Positions 51,794-62,496 are shown, counted from the first letter of the stretch. The stretch is DNA of 64,000 nucleotides from Haemophilus haemolyticus (GCF_003352385.1 NZ_CP031243.1:124001-188000), one strand, 5' to 3'. Notes: generated by a model not told the origin, from the letters alone. Numbers and translations: made by a program.

Positions 51794-54700
51794 ATGACAG
51801 AACAAATACAACCATCAGAAACTTCACCAAAATCACCTGAGCAGCCTAATAAAAAACATTGGGTGCGCAAGGCTGTTTGTATCGGAAGTGCGGTCATTTT
51901 GGTGCCTGTTTTAGGTGTTGCTGGGGCACTTTCTTTCGATGCGGGGCAAAGAGGTTTAATTCAACTTGCCGATAAAATGCTTGATAGTTTTTCCGTTGAG
52001 CAAATTGAAGGCGGACTACAAAATGGCTTGGTGTTAAATAATGTTCGTTATCAAACCGCTGGGATTGATACTCATGTTGCACAAGCACGTTTACAGCTTG
52101 ATTTCGGTTGTTTGCTTTCACGTGAGGTTTGTTTACGCGATTTCACCCTTAATAAACCGACGATTGCGATTAATACAGCATTACTGCCTCCATCTACGCC
52201 TGATGATTCAAAGTCTAGCCCGATGAAGCGTATTTCCTTGCCAATTAGTATCAATGCAGAAAATTTGGCAGTACAAGATTTATCTGTAAATATTGATCAG
52301 ACTCATCTTACTCTCAGTCATTTTAAAAGTGCGGTAAGTTTAAATAATGAAAAAGGCTTAACTATTGCGCCGACTGAAATTAACGATATTTCAGTTATTT
52401 CAAAAAAATTGCCCGAAGTTAAACCTGAGCCGCAAGCCGAACAGCCGAATAAGCCTGTAGATTGGGATGCGATTGAGCAATCTCTAACACCTGCTTTTTT
52501 AGGCAATGTATCAGAAATAATTCTTCCTTTTGATTTACATGTCCCCGCGATTAAAGGCAAAAACTGGCATTATCAAGCGGTGAATGAAAAAGGCGAAACA
52601 CTTCAATCTATTGAAATCCCAAGCCTGATTGCACAGGCGGATACTGTCGATAACCAACTGCAATTACAAAAATTAGCGGTAGAAAGCTCGTTGGGTAATC
52701 TTTATTCACAAGGTAAATTACAACTTGATGGCGATATGCCACTAGATTTAACTTTAAAATCCCATTTGGAGCCGTTGAAATCCTCTGGAAAAGAAATTCT
52801 GCCAGCGAGTGATGTCGATCTTACGCTGTCGGGATCATTGAAAAAATCCACCGCACTTTCTTTAAAAACAAAAGGCGTATTAGATGCTGAACTGAATGGA
52901 GAAGTGCAATTAGCGCAAGACAAAATGCCCTTAAACCTCACATTAAATGTGGCAAAAGGACAATACGCTTTTGTAAACACAATGGCGCCACTCAAAATTA
53001 ATGATGTGACACTTAAGCTCACGGGGGATTTACTGAATTATCACGCTGAACTTAAGGGTGGCGTAGATGGAATGGATTATATTCCCGCATCTCAAGTGGA
53101 CCTTAATGCCGATGGCAAACTTTATGAAGTAACCGTCAATAAATTGGGGATAGCTTCGTTAGACGGTAAAAGTGAATTTGCGGGGGCGGTAAGCTGGAAA
53201 GAGGGCGCAAACTGGGATGTACAAGCCGATTTAGAAAAAATGAATATCGGTTTTTATGTGCCTGTAATGCCTGCAACACTATCTGGCAAATTGCATTCAC
53301 GTGGTTTTGCTGGATCTCAAGGCTGGCAAGTTGAAGTGCCAGTGGCCGATGTAAATGGGACACTATCTTCAAAACCCATCAGCTTAAAAGGCTCCGCAAC
53401 GCTTAATCAAAATGTACTTCTAACAGTACCTGATTTACAGGTTAGATATGGTGAAAATCATCTTAACGCAAGAGGTGTATTAGATGACCATTCTGATTTT
53501 GTATTAGATGTCGATGCACCGAATTTGCGTGGTTTATGGTCTGATTTAAGCGGTAATGTGAAAGGGCATGCTGCTATTTCTGGTCAGTTCACCAATCCAA
53601 ACCTTGATCTTGATTTAGTCTCGTCTAATTTACACTTGCAAGGTTTCCAATTATCTAAAGCGAGCGCGAAAGGGAATATCAAAAGCGATCCTTTAGCTAA
53701 AGGACAATTCAATGTTAAGGCAGAGCAACTTCATTATGGTGAAAGTGTTAAACTCCGTTTACTTGATCTCGCCTTATCTGGCGATGAACAAAATCATCTG
53801 TTAACACTTAAATCCCAAGGTGAGCCTGTTGCTGCAAATTTACAAATTAACGGTCATTTTGACCGCACTTTGGAGCAGTGGAAAGGCACACTTTCCCAAG
53901 CAAAATTTGATACACCTATTGGTGATGTAAAATCTAACCAAGCTATTACGGTGTCTTACGATCACAAACAAACACAAGCCAATATTGCCGCACATTGTTG
54001 GCAAAACACAGATGTAGAATTATGTTTCCCCCAAGCATTCAATGTAGGCAAGCAAGGGAATATTCCTTTCCAATTTAAACGTGTTAATTTGGATTTAGTG
54101 AATAAACTTATCGAACAAGATAGCCTCAAAGGCAATTTACAAACGCAAGGTAATGTTGCTTGGTTTACGGACAAACCATTCCAATTTAGCGCAAAAGTAG
54201 ATGGCAATCATTTAGCCTTCTCTCAAAAATTGGATTACCGTACGTTTAAATTGGATATTTCAAAATTAACCCTTAACGCCGACATTCAAAATAACAATTT
54301 GGTTTTAAAAACAGATATCAATGTGCATAACCAAGGCAGGATTGTAGGTGATATTCATTTAAATGATCTGGCTAAAAATCGCCAACTTGGCGGAACCCTT
54401 GCAATAGAACGACTAAACTTGTCGATCGCAAATCAGCTACTTACTAGCGGTGAATCTGTGAATGGTGAGGTACTCTCGAAGTTGAGTTTCGGTGGGAATT
54501 TAGAGAAACCATTATTAAATGGTGACTTCAATATTCGCAATATTCGTACCAAATTAAAATCTATGCCAATCAATATTACTGATGGTGATATTGCCGTACG
54601 TTTCCACGGTAATAATTCCACTTTACAGGGAAAAATTGAAACTAGCGATAGTCGTTTAAATTTAACTGGCCGAGCAAACTGGGCGAATATTGAACATTGG

Positions 54701-55690
54701 ACAACAGAATTAAATGCTCAGGCAAATAATTTCAACGTGGATATTCCTTCTATGGCGAAACTACGTTTCAGTCCAAATATCACGGTAAAAGCGAATCCGA
54801 AAGAATTGAATTTAAGCGGAACGGTGGATATTCCTTGGGCTCGAATTAGAATTGATAGCTTACCAGACACAGCTGAGCCAGTGAGCGAAGATGAAGTTAT
54901 TTTAAATGGCCCTCATAAGAGCAAAGAAGAACTGATTAAACGTGAATTTGCGGCAAAAACAAAATCAGGCATGGATATTCGCTCTGATTTACGCATCAAT
55001 ATTGGTAAAGACGTTAGCCTTGATGCCTATGGTTTGAAAACCAATCTTGATGGTTTACTTTCTGTGAAACAAGATAAAGGCAATTTAGGTTTATTTGGTC
55101 AGATTAATTTAACTAAAGGTCGCTATGCTTCTTTCGGACAGGATTTACTGATTCGGAAAGGGCTTATTAGCTTTTCTGGTCAAGCGACACAACCTACATT
55201 GAATATTGAGGCTATTCGTAATCCTGAAGCAATGGAAGATAGCAAAATTACTGCTGGAGTGAGAGTGATTGGCATAGCCGATAGCCCAGAAGTCACTATT
55301 TTCAGTGAACCAAGCAAACCACAAGATCAAGCACTTTCCTATTTGTTAACCGGTCGTTCATTAGAAAATAGTGGTGAGGCAGGTTCTAGTGGTTCCGTGG
55401 GAGCAGCGTTGCTTGGCCTAGGGCTTTCAAAGAGCGGTAAATTAGTGGGAAGTATTGGCGAGGCTTTTGGTATTCAAGATTTAAACCTTGGTACATCTGG
55501 CGTGGGCGATAAATCTAAGGTTACAGTAAGTGGAAATATTACCAATCGCTTACAAATAAAATATGGTGTAGGTTTATTTGATGGCTTAGCAGAAGTAACC
55601 TTACGTTATCGCCTAATGCCACAGCTTTATTTTCAATCCGTCTCTAGCACCAACCAAGTGTTTGATTTGCTTTATAAATTTGAATTTTAG
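51794..55690 (+). CDS. tamB: TamB, inner-membrane subunit of the translocation and assembly module
   Basis: The 1298-residue protein has one N-terminal membrane anchor (about residues 27-50), a very long repetitive beta-strand-rich part that forms a hydrophobic groove across the periplasm, and a C-terminal TamB (DUF490) domain with LGLFGQINLTKGRYASFGQD. The product is likely a lipid conduit that works with TamA. It is followed seven bases later by ppx. Confidence 0.95.
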   Translation: MTEQIQPSETSPKSPEQPNKKHWVRKAVCIGSAVILVPVLGVAGALSFDAGQRGLIQLADKMLDSFSVEQIEGGLQNGLVLNNVRYQTAGIDTHVAQARLQLDFGCLLSREVCLRDFTLNKPTIAINTALLPPSTPDDSKSSPMKRISLPISINAENLAVQDLSVNIDQTHLTLSHFKSAVSLNNEKGLTIAPTEINDISVISKKLPEVKPEPQAEQPNKPVDWDAIEQSLTPAFLGNVSEIILPFDLHVPAIKGKNWHYQAVNEKGETLQSIEIPSLIAQADTVDNQLQLQKLAVESSLGNLYSQGKLQLDGDMPLDLTLKSHLEPLKSSGKEILPASDVDLTLSGSLKKSTALSLKTKGVLDAELNGEVQLAQDKMPLNLTLNVAKGQYAFVNTMAPLKINDVTLKLTGDLLNYHAELKGGVDGMDYIPASQVDLNADGKLYEVTVNKLGIASLDGKSEFAGAVSWKEGANWDVQADLEKMNIGFYVPVMPATLSGKLHSRGFAGSQGWQVEVPVADVNGTLSSKPISLKGSATLNQNVLLTVPDLQVRYGENHLNARGVLDDHSDFVLDVDAPNLRGLWSDLSGNVKGHAAISGQFTNPNLDLDLVSSNLHLQGFQLSKASAKGNIKSDPLAKGQFNVKAEQLHYGESVKLRLLDLALSGDEQNHLLTLKSQGEPVAANLQINGHFDRTLEQWKGTLSQAKFDTPIGDVKSNQAITVSYDHKQTQANIAAHCWQNTDVELCFPQAFNVGKQGNIPFQFKRVNLDLVNKLIEQDSLKGNLQTQGNVAWFTDKPFQFSAKVDGNHLAFSQKLDYRTFKLDISKLTLNADIQNNNLVLKTDINVHNQGRIVGDIHLNDLAKNRQLGGTLAIERLNLSIANQLLTSGESVNGEVLSKLSFGGNLEKPLLNGDFNIRNIRTKLKSMPINITDGDIAVRFHGNNSTLQGKIETSDSRLNLTGRANWANIEHWTTELNAQANNFNVDIPSMAKLRFSPNITVKANPKELNLSGTVDIPWARIRIDSLPDTAEPVSEDEVILNGPHKSKEELIKREFAAKTKSGMDIRSDLRINIGKDVSLDAYGLKTNLDGLLSVKQDKGNLGLFGQINLTKGRYASFGQDLLIRKGLISFSGQATQPTLNIEAIRNPEAMEDSKITAGVRVIGIADSPEVTIFSEPSKPQDQALSYLLTGRSLENSGEAGSSGSVGAALLGLGLSKSGKLVGSIGEAFGIQDLNLGTSGVGDKSKVTVSGNITNRLQIKYGVGLFDGLAEVTLRYRLMPQLYFQSVSSTNQVFDLLYKFEF

Positions 55691-55697
55691 GAATGTT

Positions 55698-57227
55698 ATG
55701 AATAACGCTATTTTAGAACCCAAGCATCGTGGCAATGTACGTGAAATTGCCGCGATTGATCTTGGCTCAAACAGCTTTCATATGATTGTTGCACGCATTG
55801 TAAACGGCTCAATCCAAGTGCTTTCTCGCTTAAAACAAAAAGTGAAACTTGCGGAAGGCTTAGATGAAAATGCGGTGCTTAATCAAGAGGCCATCACACG
55901 TGGCGTGAATTGCTTAGCCTTATTTGCTGAACGTTTACAAGGTTTTCCTATGGAAAACGTCAATGTAGTTGGCACTTACACATTACGCAGAGCCATCAAT
56001 AATGACGAATTTTTACGTCAAGCAGCCAAGGTTTTCCCCTATCCCATTAATATTATTAGTGGGCAAACGGAAGCTAAAACCATCTACGCTGGCGTATGCC
56101 ATACTCAGCCAGAAAAAGGCAGAAAGCTTGTTATAGATATTGGTGGTGGCTCTACGGAAATGATCATCGGTGATGATTTCACGCCGCTTATGGCTGAAAG
56201 CCGCCACATGGGGTGTGTGAGTTTTGCGACTCAATTTTTTACCGATGGCGTCATTTCCCCAGAAAACTTTCAACGCGCGCGTCAAAGTGCGGTCAATAAA
56301 ATCGAAGATTTAGGATTTGAATATCGCAAATTAGGTTGGCAATCTGTGCTCGGCTCATCGGGGACGATTAAAACTGTAGCGCAAGTCATTGCGACTAATC
56401 TTGATCCAAATGGAACCATTACAGCCGAGCGATTACATGCTTTAATTGAGCAAACGCTACAAGCTAAACATTTTACCGAGCTAAATATTAACGGTTTAAA
56501 CCAAGACCGCGTGGATGTTTTTGTTCCCGGTTTAGCGATTTTAAGTGCAGTATTTGAAGTCTTTCATATTCAACAAATGCGCTATTCTGACGGCGCATTG
56601 CGCGAAGGCGTCATTTATAGCCTAGAGAAAAACTTCCAAGTTGCAGATATTCGAGCGCGTACAGCTTGGGGATTAAGCGAACAATTCAATATTGACCAAG
56701 CCCAAGCCCACCGTATTGCGGATAGTGCTAATTTACTCAGTGCGCAATATCAAAATTGGCAATCGACAGAATTTATTGAAGAAATGCGCGAAATCCTGCT
56801 TTGGGCTGCTCGCTTGCATGAAGTAGGCATTGTGATTAATCACAAAGGTTTACAAAAACATTCGGCTTATATCTTACAAAATATGGAATTACCCGGGTTT
56901 GATCGTGAACAGCAACGTTTGCTTACTGCGTTAGTGCGTTGGCATATTGGCACGCTTAAACCTGCTGAATTTTTTAAATTTGCACGTTATAGCGAGCAAG
57001 ATGTGATGGCTTTAATGCGATTGCTTCGTCTTGCAGTTATTCTCAATAAATCCCGTCAAGCAACAGAAACTGCAAAAAGTTTCACCCTTGAAATGCACCG
57101 CACTTTGAATGATTGGACATTGAATTTTGAAAGCGGATACTTAGACCGTAACCCATTAATTTGGAATGAACTGCGAGCTGAAAGTAATCTTCTGAAAGAG
57201 TTTGAAAGCAGTTTAGTTTTTTATTAA
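55698..57227 (+). CDS. ppx: Exopolyphosphatase (Ppx/GppA)
   Basis: The 509-residue protein begins with REIAAIDLGSNSFHMIVARI and has GAEAKTIYAG-like SGQTEAKTIYAGV, DIGGGSTEMIIG and GSSGTIKTVAQV, followed by a C-terminal HD-like domain. It removes terminal phosphates from polyphosphate or cleaves pppGpp. I start at ATG 55698 with AGGAATGTT upstream; an earlier in-frame ATG is inside tamB. Confidence 0.94.
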   Translation: MNNAILEPKHRGNVREIAAIDLGSNSFHMIVARIVNGSIQVLSRLKQKVKLAEGLDENAVLNQEAITRGVNCLALFAERLQGFPMENVNVVGTYTLRRAINNDEFLRQAAKVFPYPINIISGQTEAKTIYAGVCHTQPEKGRKLVIDIGGGSTEMIIGDDFTPLMAESRHMGCVSFATQFFTDGVISPENFQRARQSAVNKIEDLGFEYRKLGWQSVLGSSGTIKTVAQVIATNLDPNGTITAERLHALIEQTLQAKHFTELNINGLNQDRVDVFVPGLAILSAVFEVFHIQQMRYSDGALREGVIYSLEKNFQVADIRARTAWGLSEQFNIDQAQAHRIADSANLLSAQYQNWQSTEFIEEMREILLWAARLHEVGIVINHKGLQKHSAYILQNMELPGFDREQQRLLTALVRWHIGTLKPAEFFKFARYSEQDVMALMRLLRLAVILNKSRQATETAKSFTLEMHRTLNDWTLNFESGYLDRNPLIWNELRAESNLLKEFESSLVFY

Positions 57228-57260
57228 TTATCTTTCTGCTCAATATTTATGGGAGAAAAA

Positions 57261-57293
57261 TTTAGGGCAAGCGAAATACTTGCCCTATTTTTA
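57261..57293. terminator. Terminator between ppx and rluE
   Basis: TAGGGCAAG, loop, CTTGCCCTA and T-run, between two convergent genes. Confidence 0.88.
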
Positions 57294-57974
57294 TAATTTG
57301 ACGGTCTGAAATAACGCTTTTATTTCATCCAATGATAATAATCTAAATGAGCCATTTGCTAATCCATTAATAGATAATGAGCCCATACTCACTCTCACTA
57401 ATCGTAAAGTGGGGAAACCAATATGCGCGGTCATTCTACGCACTTGACGGTTGCGCCCTTCAATAATTTTAATTTCTAACCAGCTTGTGGGAATATTTTT
57501 TCTCTCTCGGATAGGCGGATTGCGTTCCCATAAATCTGGCTCTGAAATTAACCGCACTTGAGCCTGTTTAGTCATACCATCTTTGAGTTCTACACCCTTT
57601 CTGAGTTGTGCTAAATCGGTTTCTTCAGGGATACCTTCCACTTGCACCCAATAAGTTTTTTCTGTTTTAAATTTGGGATCTGCCAAACGATGTTGTAATT
57701 CGCCATTATTGGTTAGAATCAATAATCCTTCACTGTCTCTATCTAATCGACCTGCCGCATAAACATTTGAAATTGAGATAAAATCTTTTAAGGTGGCACG
57801 CCCTTGTTCGTCGGTAAATTGCGTGAGTACATCAAAAGGTTTATTGAATAACACGACCTTGGTTTCATCCAACAACAGCGTTTTAGGTTTTGATTTTGGC
57901 TTAAAAGTGCGGTGAAAATTAACCGCACTTTTTCCTTTAGACGGCAATTTTCCTGCCGAAAAATTTTTCTTCAT
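57291..57974 (-). CDS. rluE: 23S rRNA pseudouridine synthase (RluE type)
   Basis: The RsuA-family enzyme has [20 protein letters not shown], the catalytic [26 protein letters not shown] and [10 protein letters not shown]. RluE makes pseudouridine 2457 in 23S rRNA. The start is unsure: ATG 57974 gives 227 residues and a longer ATG at 58013 gives 240. The low-complexity N terminus contains an inverted uptake-signal pair (57903-57934) within the reading frame. Confidence 0.88.
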   Translation of the reverse strand: MKKNFSAGKLPSKGKSAVNFHRTFKPKSKPKTLLLDETKVVLFNKPFDVLTQFTDEQGRATLKDFISISNVYAAGRLDRDSEGLLILTNNGELQHRLADPKFKTEKTYWVQVEGIPEETDLAQLRKGVELKDGMTKQAQVRLISEPDLWERNPPIRERKNIPTSWLEIKIIEGRNRQVRRMTAHIGFPTLRLVRVSMGSLSINGLANGSFRLLSLDEIKALFQTVKL

Positions 57975-58064
57975 TAACTTATGATTTCTATTTTGAAAGG
58001 CTTGCAACATCATAGCAAAACTTCAAGCGGTAGTAATGATGATTATTTGAGTGAACCTGAAAAA

Positions 58065-58099
58065 CTAAAAAGGCTAAGCCAGTAAAACTGAGCTTAGCC
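58065..58099 (-). terminator. hel terminator
   Basis: GGCTAAGC and GCTTAGCC pair across 12 bases; on the minus strand TTTTTAG follows. It lies just after hel. Confidence 0.85.
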
Positions 58100-58138
58100 C
58101 CCAAACTAAATTTTCATAATCGATTTTTTAATGGAAAA

Positions 58139-58975
<837 letters not shown>

Positions 58976-58997
58976 TTAACTTTAGGGTTAGTAAAAA

Positions 58998-59075
58998 CGG
59001 GGAGAGTATAGCAAGCCTTTTTATTTTTTGGGGCGATTTCTTGGTAATTCTATTAAATTTGTGATATTCGTCACA
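58998..59075 (-). promoter_or_regulatory. hel promoter with perfect CRP site
   Basis: TGTGATATTCGTCACA at 59060-59075 is a perfect TGTGA-N6-TCACA palindrome. A -10 TATACT on the minus strand (59005-59010) predicts a hel start near 58998, putting the CRP centre about 70 bases upstream. The site could also influence ftsB, which starts at 59188 on the other strand. Confidence 0.75.
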
Positions 59076-59187
59076 TTTTTAACGAGAGATTTAGATGTAA
59101 AACTTACCGCACTTTCTTTTTATCCTATCGCCTTTCCCCCCTTTTCACGGTAAACTAGCCGTAATTTTATTCATCACTAACATTTTT

Positions 59188-59466
59188 ATGCGACTTCTTA
59201 TTCTCATTCTTTTTGCCGTATTAGCTTTGTTCCAATATGACTTATGGTTTGGCCGTAATGGTTTCTTTGATTACCGTGAAACTGCCGCAAAGATTGTAGA
59301 AAACCAAGCGGAAAATGAAAAACTGTCTCAGCGCAACCAGCGTATTAATGCGGAGATTCAAGGGCTAACTAAAGGCTTTGAGGCCATTGAAGAACGCGCG
59401 CGAATGCAGCATGGCATGGTAAAAGAAAACGAAGTGTTTTATCACATTGTGAAAGAGAATAAATAA
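59188..59466 (+). CDS. ftsB: Cell division protein FtsB
   Basis: The 92-residue protein has one N-terminal membrane segment ([20 protein letters not shown]) and a leucine-rich coiled coil ([20 protein letters not shown]) ending with an [14 protein letters not shown] segment. FtsB joins FtsL and FtsQ in the division machine. It overlaps ispD by one base, the typical ftsB-ispD-ispF arrangement. Confidence 0.94.
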   Translation: MRLLILILFAVLALFQYDLWFGRNGFFDYRETAAKIVENQAENEKLSQRNQRINAEIQGLTKGFEAIEERARMQHGMVKENEVFYHIVKENK

Positions 59467-60143
59467 TGGCTCGTTCAATTATTGCGGTATTGCCAGCAGC
59501 TGGTGTGGGCTCGCGAATGCAAGCGGATAAACCTAAACAATATTTAACGCTACTTGGCAAAACACTGCTCGAACACACGCTTGATGTTATGCTCTCTCAT
59601 CCTGCTATATCTAAAATTCTTTTGGCGGTGAACAAAGATGATCCTTATATTGCTAAGCTATCTCTCCCTAGTAAAATTCAGTTAGTAGAAGGTGGCGCAA
59701 CACGAGCTGAATCTGTATTAAATGGTTTAAACGCGATTGAGGAAAAAAATGCGTGGGTGCTTGTTCATGATGCTGCTCGTCCTTGTTTACAACACGCCGA
59801 CATTGATAAATTGCTGGCCATTGAAGATGAACATGGTGCTATTTTGGCAATTCCAGCGACGGATACGATTAAACGAGCGGATAATCAGCAATGTATCGTG
59901 AAAACAGAAGATCGTCGTCAACTTTGGCAAGCGATGACACCACAGTTTTTCCCAGTAGATATATTAAGAAATGCGCTTTCCACAGGGATTCAACAAGGTG
60001 CAAATATAACGGATGAAGCATCGGCAATGGAACTGGCAGGATTTCGACCGCACTTGGTGGCTGGGCGTAGTGATAATTTAAAAGTGACTCGTCCAGAAGA
60101 TTTAGCATTAGCAGAATTTTATTTAACAAGGAATAAATTATGA
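59466..60143 (+). CDS. ispD: 2-C-methyl-D-erythritol 4-phosphate cytidylyltransferase
   Basis: The 225-residue protein has [20 protein letters not shown] near the start, [11 protein letters not shown] and a C-terminal [10 protein letters not shown] segment. It makes CDP-ME in the non-mevalonate isoprenoid pathway. It overlaps ftsB and ispF at its two ends, so the three are translationally coupled. Confidence 0.96.
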   Translation: MARSIIAVLPAAGVGSRMQADKPKQYLTLLGKTLLEHTLDVMLSHPAISKILLAVNKDDPYIAKLSLPSKIQLVEGGATRAESVLNGLNAIEEKNAWVLVHDAARPCLQHADIDKLLAIEDEHGAILAIPATDTIKRADNQQCIVKTEDRRQLWQAMTPQFFPVDILRNALSTGIQQGANITDEASAMELAGFRPHLVAGRSDNLKVTRPEDLALAEFYLTRNKL

Positions 60144-60616
60144 TCAGAATTGGACACGGTTTTGATGTTCATGCGTTTGGTGAAGATCGCCCATTAATTA
60201 TTGGCGGCGTAGAAGTGCCTTATCATACTGGGTTTATTGCGCACTCAGATGGTGATGTGGCATTACATGCCTTAACCGATGCAATCTTGGGAGCCGCCGC
60301 TCTAGGTGATATTGGAAAGCTTTTCCCTGATACCGATATGCAATATAAAAATGCGGATAGTCGTGGGCTATTGCGTGAAGCATTTCGTCAAGTGCAAGAA
60401 AAGGGATATAAAATAGGCAATGTCGATGTCACCATCATTGCACAAACACCTAAAATGCGTCCACATATTGATGCTATGCGTGCCAAAATAGCTGAAGACC
60501 TACAATGCGATATTGAGCAAGTCAATGTGAAAGCAACGACTACTGAAAAACTAGGCTTTACAGGAAGACAAGAAGGAATTGCTTGTGAAGCCGTTGCCCT
60601 TTTAATCCGACAATAA
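60140..60616 (+). CDS. ispF: 2-C-methyl-D-erythritol 2,4-cyclodiphosphate synthase
   Basis: The 158-residue protein begins [19 protein letters not shown], with Asp9 and His11 of the zinc site, and has [18 protein letters not shown] and the C-terminal [18 protein letters not shown]. It closes the cyclodiphosphate ring after IspE. The start overlaps the ispD stop (ATGA). Confidence 0.97.
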   Translation: MIRIGHGFDVHAFGEDRPLIIGGVEVPYHTGFIAHSDGDVALHALTDAILGAAALGDIGKLFPDTDMQYKNADSRGLLREAFRQVQEKGYKIGNVDVTIIAQTPKMRPHIDAMRAKIAEDLQCDIEQVNVKATTTEKLGFTGRQEGIACEAVALLIRQ

Positions 60617-60628
60617 TTGTTTATTCTT

Positions 60629-60670
60629 AAAAGTGCGGTGAATTTTTTAAAAGAATTTCACCGCATTTTT
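60629..60670 (+). terminator. Uptake-signal terminator after ispF
   Basis: AAAAGTGCGGTGAAT and ATTTCACCGCATTTTT form the stem; the second arm has a base change (GCATT for GCACT). It follows ispF by 12 bases. Confidence 0.8.
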
Positions 60671-60675
60671 ATTTT

Positions 60676-60691
60676 TGTGATCCAGATCACG
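60676..60691. promoter_or_regulatory. CRP-like site after ispF
   Basis: TGTGATCCAGATCACG matches TGTGA-N6-TCACA at nine of ten positions. It lies after the ispF terminator, so it points to a transcript starting in this intergenic region rather than to ispF. Confidence 0.55.
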
Positions 60692-60760
60692 GTTTTAACC
60701 TAGGAAAAGGCATACCATATTCTTGTACAGTGAGTTTGTAGCTGATAACACAGACTATAA

Positions 60761-60877
60761 ATGAAAGGATTTAGGCGCAAGAATGGATGTTTGTGCCATT
60801 TGGCATTGCGCTGTGCACTTTGCCTATTGGGTTTGGCGGGCTGTTGTCTGACATTCCCGATTGTCCCTAATCAGTGA
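60761..60877 (+). CDS. Possible small Cys-rich protein (uncertain)
   Basis: The 38-codon frame reads MKGFRRKNGCLCHLALRCAL and continues with a hydrophobic LLGLAGCC segment. Six cysteines and a signal-like hydrophobic core are notable. The ribosome site is weak and the opposite strand also has an open frame here, so this may be part of a structured RNA or a decayed gene. Confidence 0.2.
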   Translation: MKGFRRKNGCLCHLALRCALCLLGLAGCCLTFPIVPNQ

Positions 60878-60921
60878 TAATGGCAGTGGGTGATAATTCA
60901 CCTTTGTTATTAAAGTGGCCA

Positions 60922-60993
60922 TTGGTGAGAGGAAACGTCCATTTATGGACGAGGGAGCAATGGAGGGCTTCAGTTCGCCTTTTTGCTCACCAA
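60922..60993 (+). ncRNA. Candidate structured RNA (three-way junction)
   Basis: An 8-bp outer helix TTGGTGAG/CTCACCAA encloses a perfect 6-bp hairpin, CGTCCA-TTTA-TGGACG (60936-60951), and a weaker hairpin near 60964-60980. Helix pairing is clear on paper, but no covariation can be tested from one sequence and I know of no matching family. Confidence 0.3.
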
Positions 60994-61030
60994 CCTTGTT
61001 GTTAGGTACTATGTTGTTAGTTGACGTTGA

Positions 61031-61069
61031 CTAATGGAATATGTACGTTCAACGCAGATATTCCATTAG
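61031..61069. repeat. Perfect 12-bp hairpin
   Basis: CTAATGGAATAT and ATATTCCATTAG are separated by 15 bases. No T-run follows on either strand, so it is not an obvious terminator. It could be an operator, an RNA end or a mobile-element trace. Confidence 0.7.
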
Positions 61070-61138
61070 TTAAGCTATTTGGCGTGCTTAATTTTCTAAA
61101 AGTCTTAAGAATCTTATAACTAAATCAACCGTTCTTAT

Positions 61139-61573
61139 TTATACGTTTAACCAAAACGTAACAGGGCCATCGTTTGTTAAACTCACTTGCATATCCGCTG
61201 CAAATTGCCCTGTTGAAACAGGTAATTTCTCGCCGCACTTTTGAATAAAGTATTCATATAATTCATTAGCCAATGCAGGGGGCGCACCTTTTGAAAAACT
61301 TGGACGCAAACCTTTTTGTGTATCCGCCGCTAATGTAAATTGAGAAACAATAAGTAATTCACCTTGTGCTTGTTGAACATTTAAGTTCATTTTGTCATTT
61401 TCATCACTGAAAATTCGATAATTAAGCACTTTTTCAGCAAGTTTATCCGCTTTTTCTCGGTTATCTTCTTTTTCTACACCAAGCAAAACCAGTAAACCTT
61501 TGCCAATTTGTCCTATTGTTTCACCGTTTACATCAACTTTCGCTTGGGTTACACGCTGGATTAAGGCAATCAT
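61139..61573 (-). CDS. dtd: D-aminoacyl-tRNA deacylase
   Basis: The 144-residue protein begins [20 protein letters not shown] and carries the conserved [17 protein letters not shown] motif and the C-terminal NDGPVTFWL segment. It removes D-amino acids wrongly attached to tRNA. The start overlaps the mioC stop (ATGA), so the two are coupled. Confidence 0.96.
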   Translation of the reverse strand: MIALIQRVTQAKVDVNGETIGQIGKGLLVLLGVEKEDNREKADKLAEKVLNYRIFSDENDKMNLNVQQAQGELLIVSQFTLAADTQKGLRPSFSKGAPPALANELYEYFIQKCGEKLPVSTGQFAADMQVSLTNDGPVTFWLNV

Positions 61574-62010
61574 TTTAATCCCTCGATAAAGCTCGGTAAC
61601 CATGTTTCAGCATAGCCTTCTTGATCATCTACGTTTAAAACGTCAATTTTTAAAGTTTCGCAAATTTTGACCGCACTTTTTTCTTGGAGAGTTTGCTCCA
61701 CTTTGTCCGCTGCATAGCAAAAAGTATCATAATCAGAATTACCTAATCCAACGACGGCAAAACGAACATCTGAAAAATCGCTTTGACTTTTAGCTAATTC
61801 ATCAAATAGAGGTTTTAAATTATCCGGCAACTCGCCCGCACCATGAGTTGAAGTCACAACAAGCCAAATTTTTTCATTTTCGATGTCGGATAAACTTGGT
61901 CCATGAAAAAGAGCGGTGGAAAAACCTTGAGTTTCTAAAATATCGTTTAAATGTTCGGCAACATATTCTGCACCACCTAAAGTGCTGCCAGAGAGAATGC
62001 AAATGTGCAT
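61570..62010 (-). CDS. mioC: Flavodoxin-like protein MioC
   Basis: The 146-residue protein has a flavodoxin FMN loop ([17 protein letters not shown]) and a second loop [14 protein letters not shown]. MioC serves as an electron donor for enzymes such as biotin synthase in E. coli. It lies upstream of dtd and downstream of zapB. Confidence 0.9.
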   Translation of the reverse strand: MHICILSGSTLGGAEYVAEHLNDILETQGFSTALFHGPSLSDIENEKIWLVVTSTHGAGELPDNLKPLFDELAKSQSDFSDVRFAVVGLGNSDYDTFCYAADKVEQTLQEKSAVKICETLKIDVLNVDDQEGYAETWLPSFIEGLK

Positions 62011-62084
62011 TTGATTATCCTGTATTTATTTTTCTTCCCTAACACAGGGAAAAGTAAAAAGAATATTTTTGAAATAATTAAAAA

Positions 62085-62116
62085 TAAAAAGGCTTAGATT
62101 TTCTAAGCCTTTTATT
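62085..62116. terminator. Terminator after zapB
   Basis: AAAAGGCTTAG, short loop, CTAAGCCTTTT. It lies just after zapB on the minus strand and is symmetric. Confidence 0.85.
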
Positions 62117-62120
62117 ACAA

Positions 62121-62339
62121 TTAAACGTTATCAAATTTGCCAAGCAATGAACGAATATGTTCTTGCCAGTTGCGGTGTTCGTTTTTCAGTTGTTCGTTTT
62201 CAGTTTGTAAACTTTCGATATTTCTGTGAGATTCTGCGTTTTTCTCTTTTAATTCTTCAACTTCTAATTGAAGTAATTGGATAGTTTCTACCGCTTGTTT
62301 AATTTTTTCTTCAAGCTGGTCTAAAATTTCTAAAGACAT
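62121..62339 (-). CDS. zapB: Cell division protein ZapB
   Basis: The 72-residue protein is almost entirely coiled coil, starting MSLEILDQLEEKIKQAVETI with regular leucines, and matches the length of ZapB. It stabilises the Z ring through ZapA. It is divergent from glpX, as in E. coli neighbourhoods. Confidence 0.92.
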   Translation of the reverse strand: MSLEILDQLEEKIKQAVETIQLLQLEVEELKEKNAESHRNIESLQTENEQLKNEHRNWQEHIRSLLGKFDNV

Positions 62340-62424
62340 AATGATTTCCTTTTAAATATGGGTAAGTTTGAGAGTATTTTACCCAGTAAATTTGCCTTTT
62401 TAAAGCGTTGGAGAAAAAATTATT

Positions 62425-62451
62425 ATGCAAACGATTACGCAGTGATAAAAT
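62425..62451 (+). promoter_or_regulatory. glpX promoter with a LacI-family-type operator
   Basis: TGATAAAAT at 62443-62451 is an extended -10. Just upstream, ATGCAAACGATTACGC (62425-62440) resembles a PurR operator (GCAAACG with a central CG). Its place over the -35 region suggests repression. The match is imperfect and the regulator is not identified. Confidence 0.4.
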
Positions 62452-62496
62452 AACGCCATTTTGCCATGATCTAGAAAAGTAAGCAGAAGGAGAATA

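Larger units (their letters stand above)
60671..61138. other. Unassigned region between ispF and dtd, with a possible RNA or decayed gene
   Basis: This stretch has higher GC than its surroundings around 60780-60890. It holds a CRP-like site (60676-60691), a 38-codon Cys-rich frame (60761-60877), a compact fold at 60922-60993 closed by TTGGTGAG/CTCACCAA, and a 12-bp hairpin at 61031-61069. No known gene or RNA family was recognised. Confidence 0.6.

Noticed and set aside
51794..55690. tamB as an adhesin or large surface protein
   Set aside because: A single N-terminal anchor, the DUF490 C terminus and the tamA neighbour identify it as TamB.
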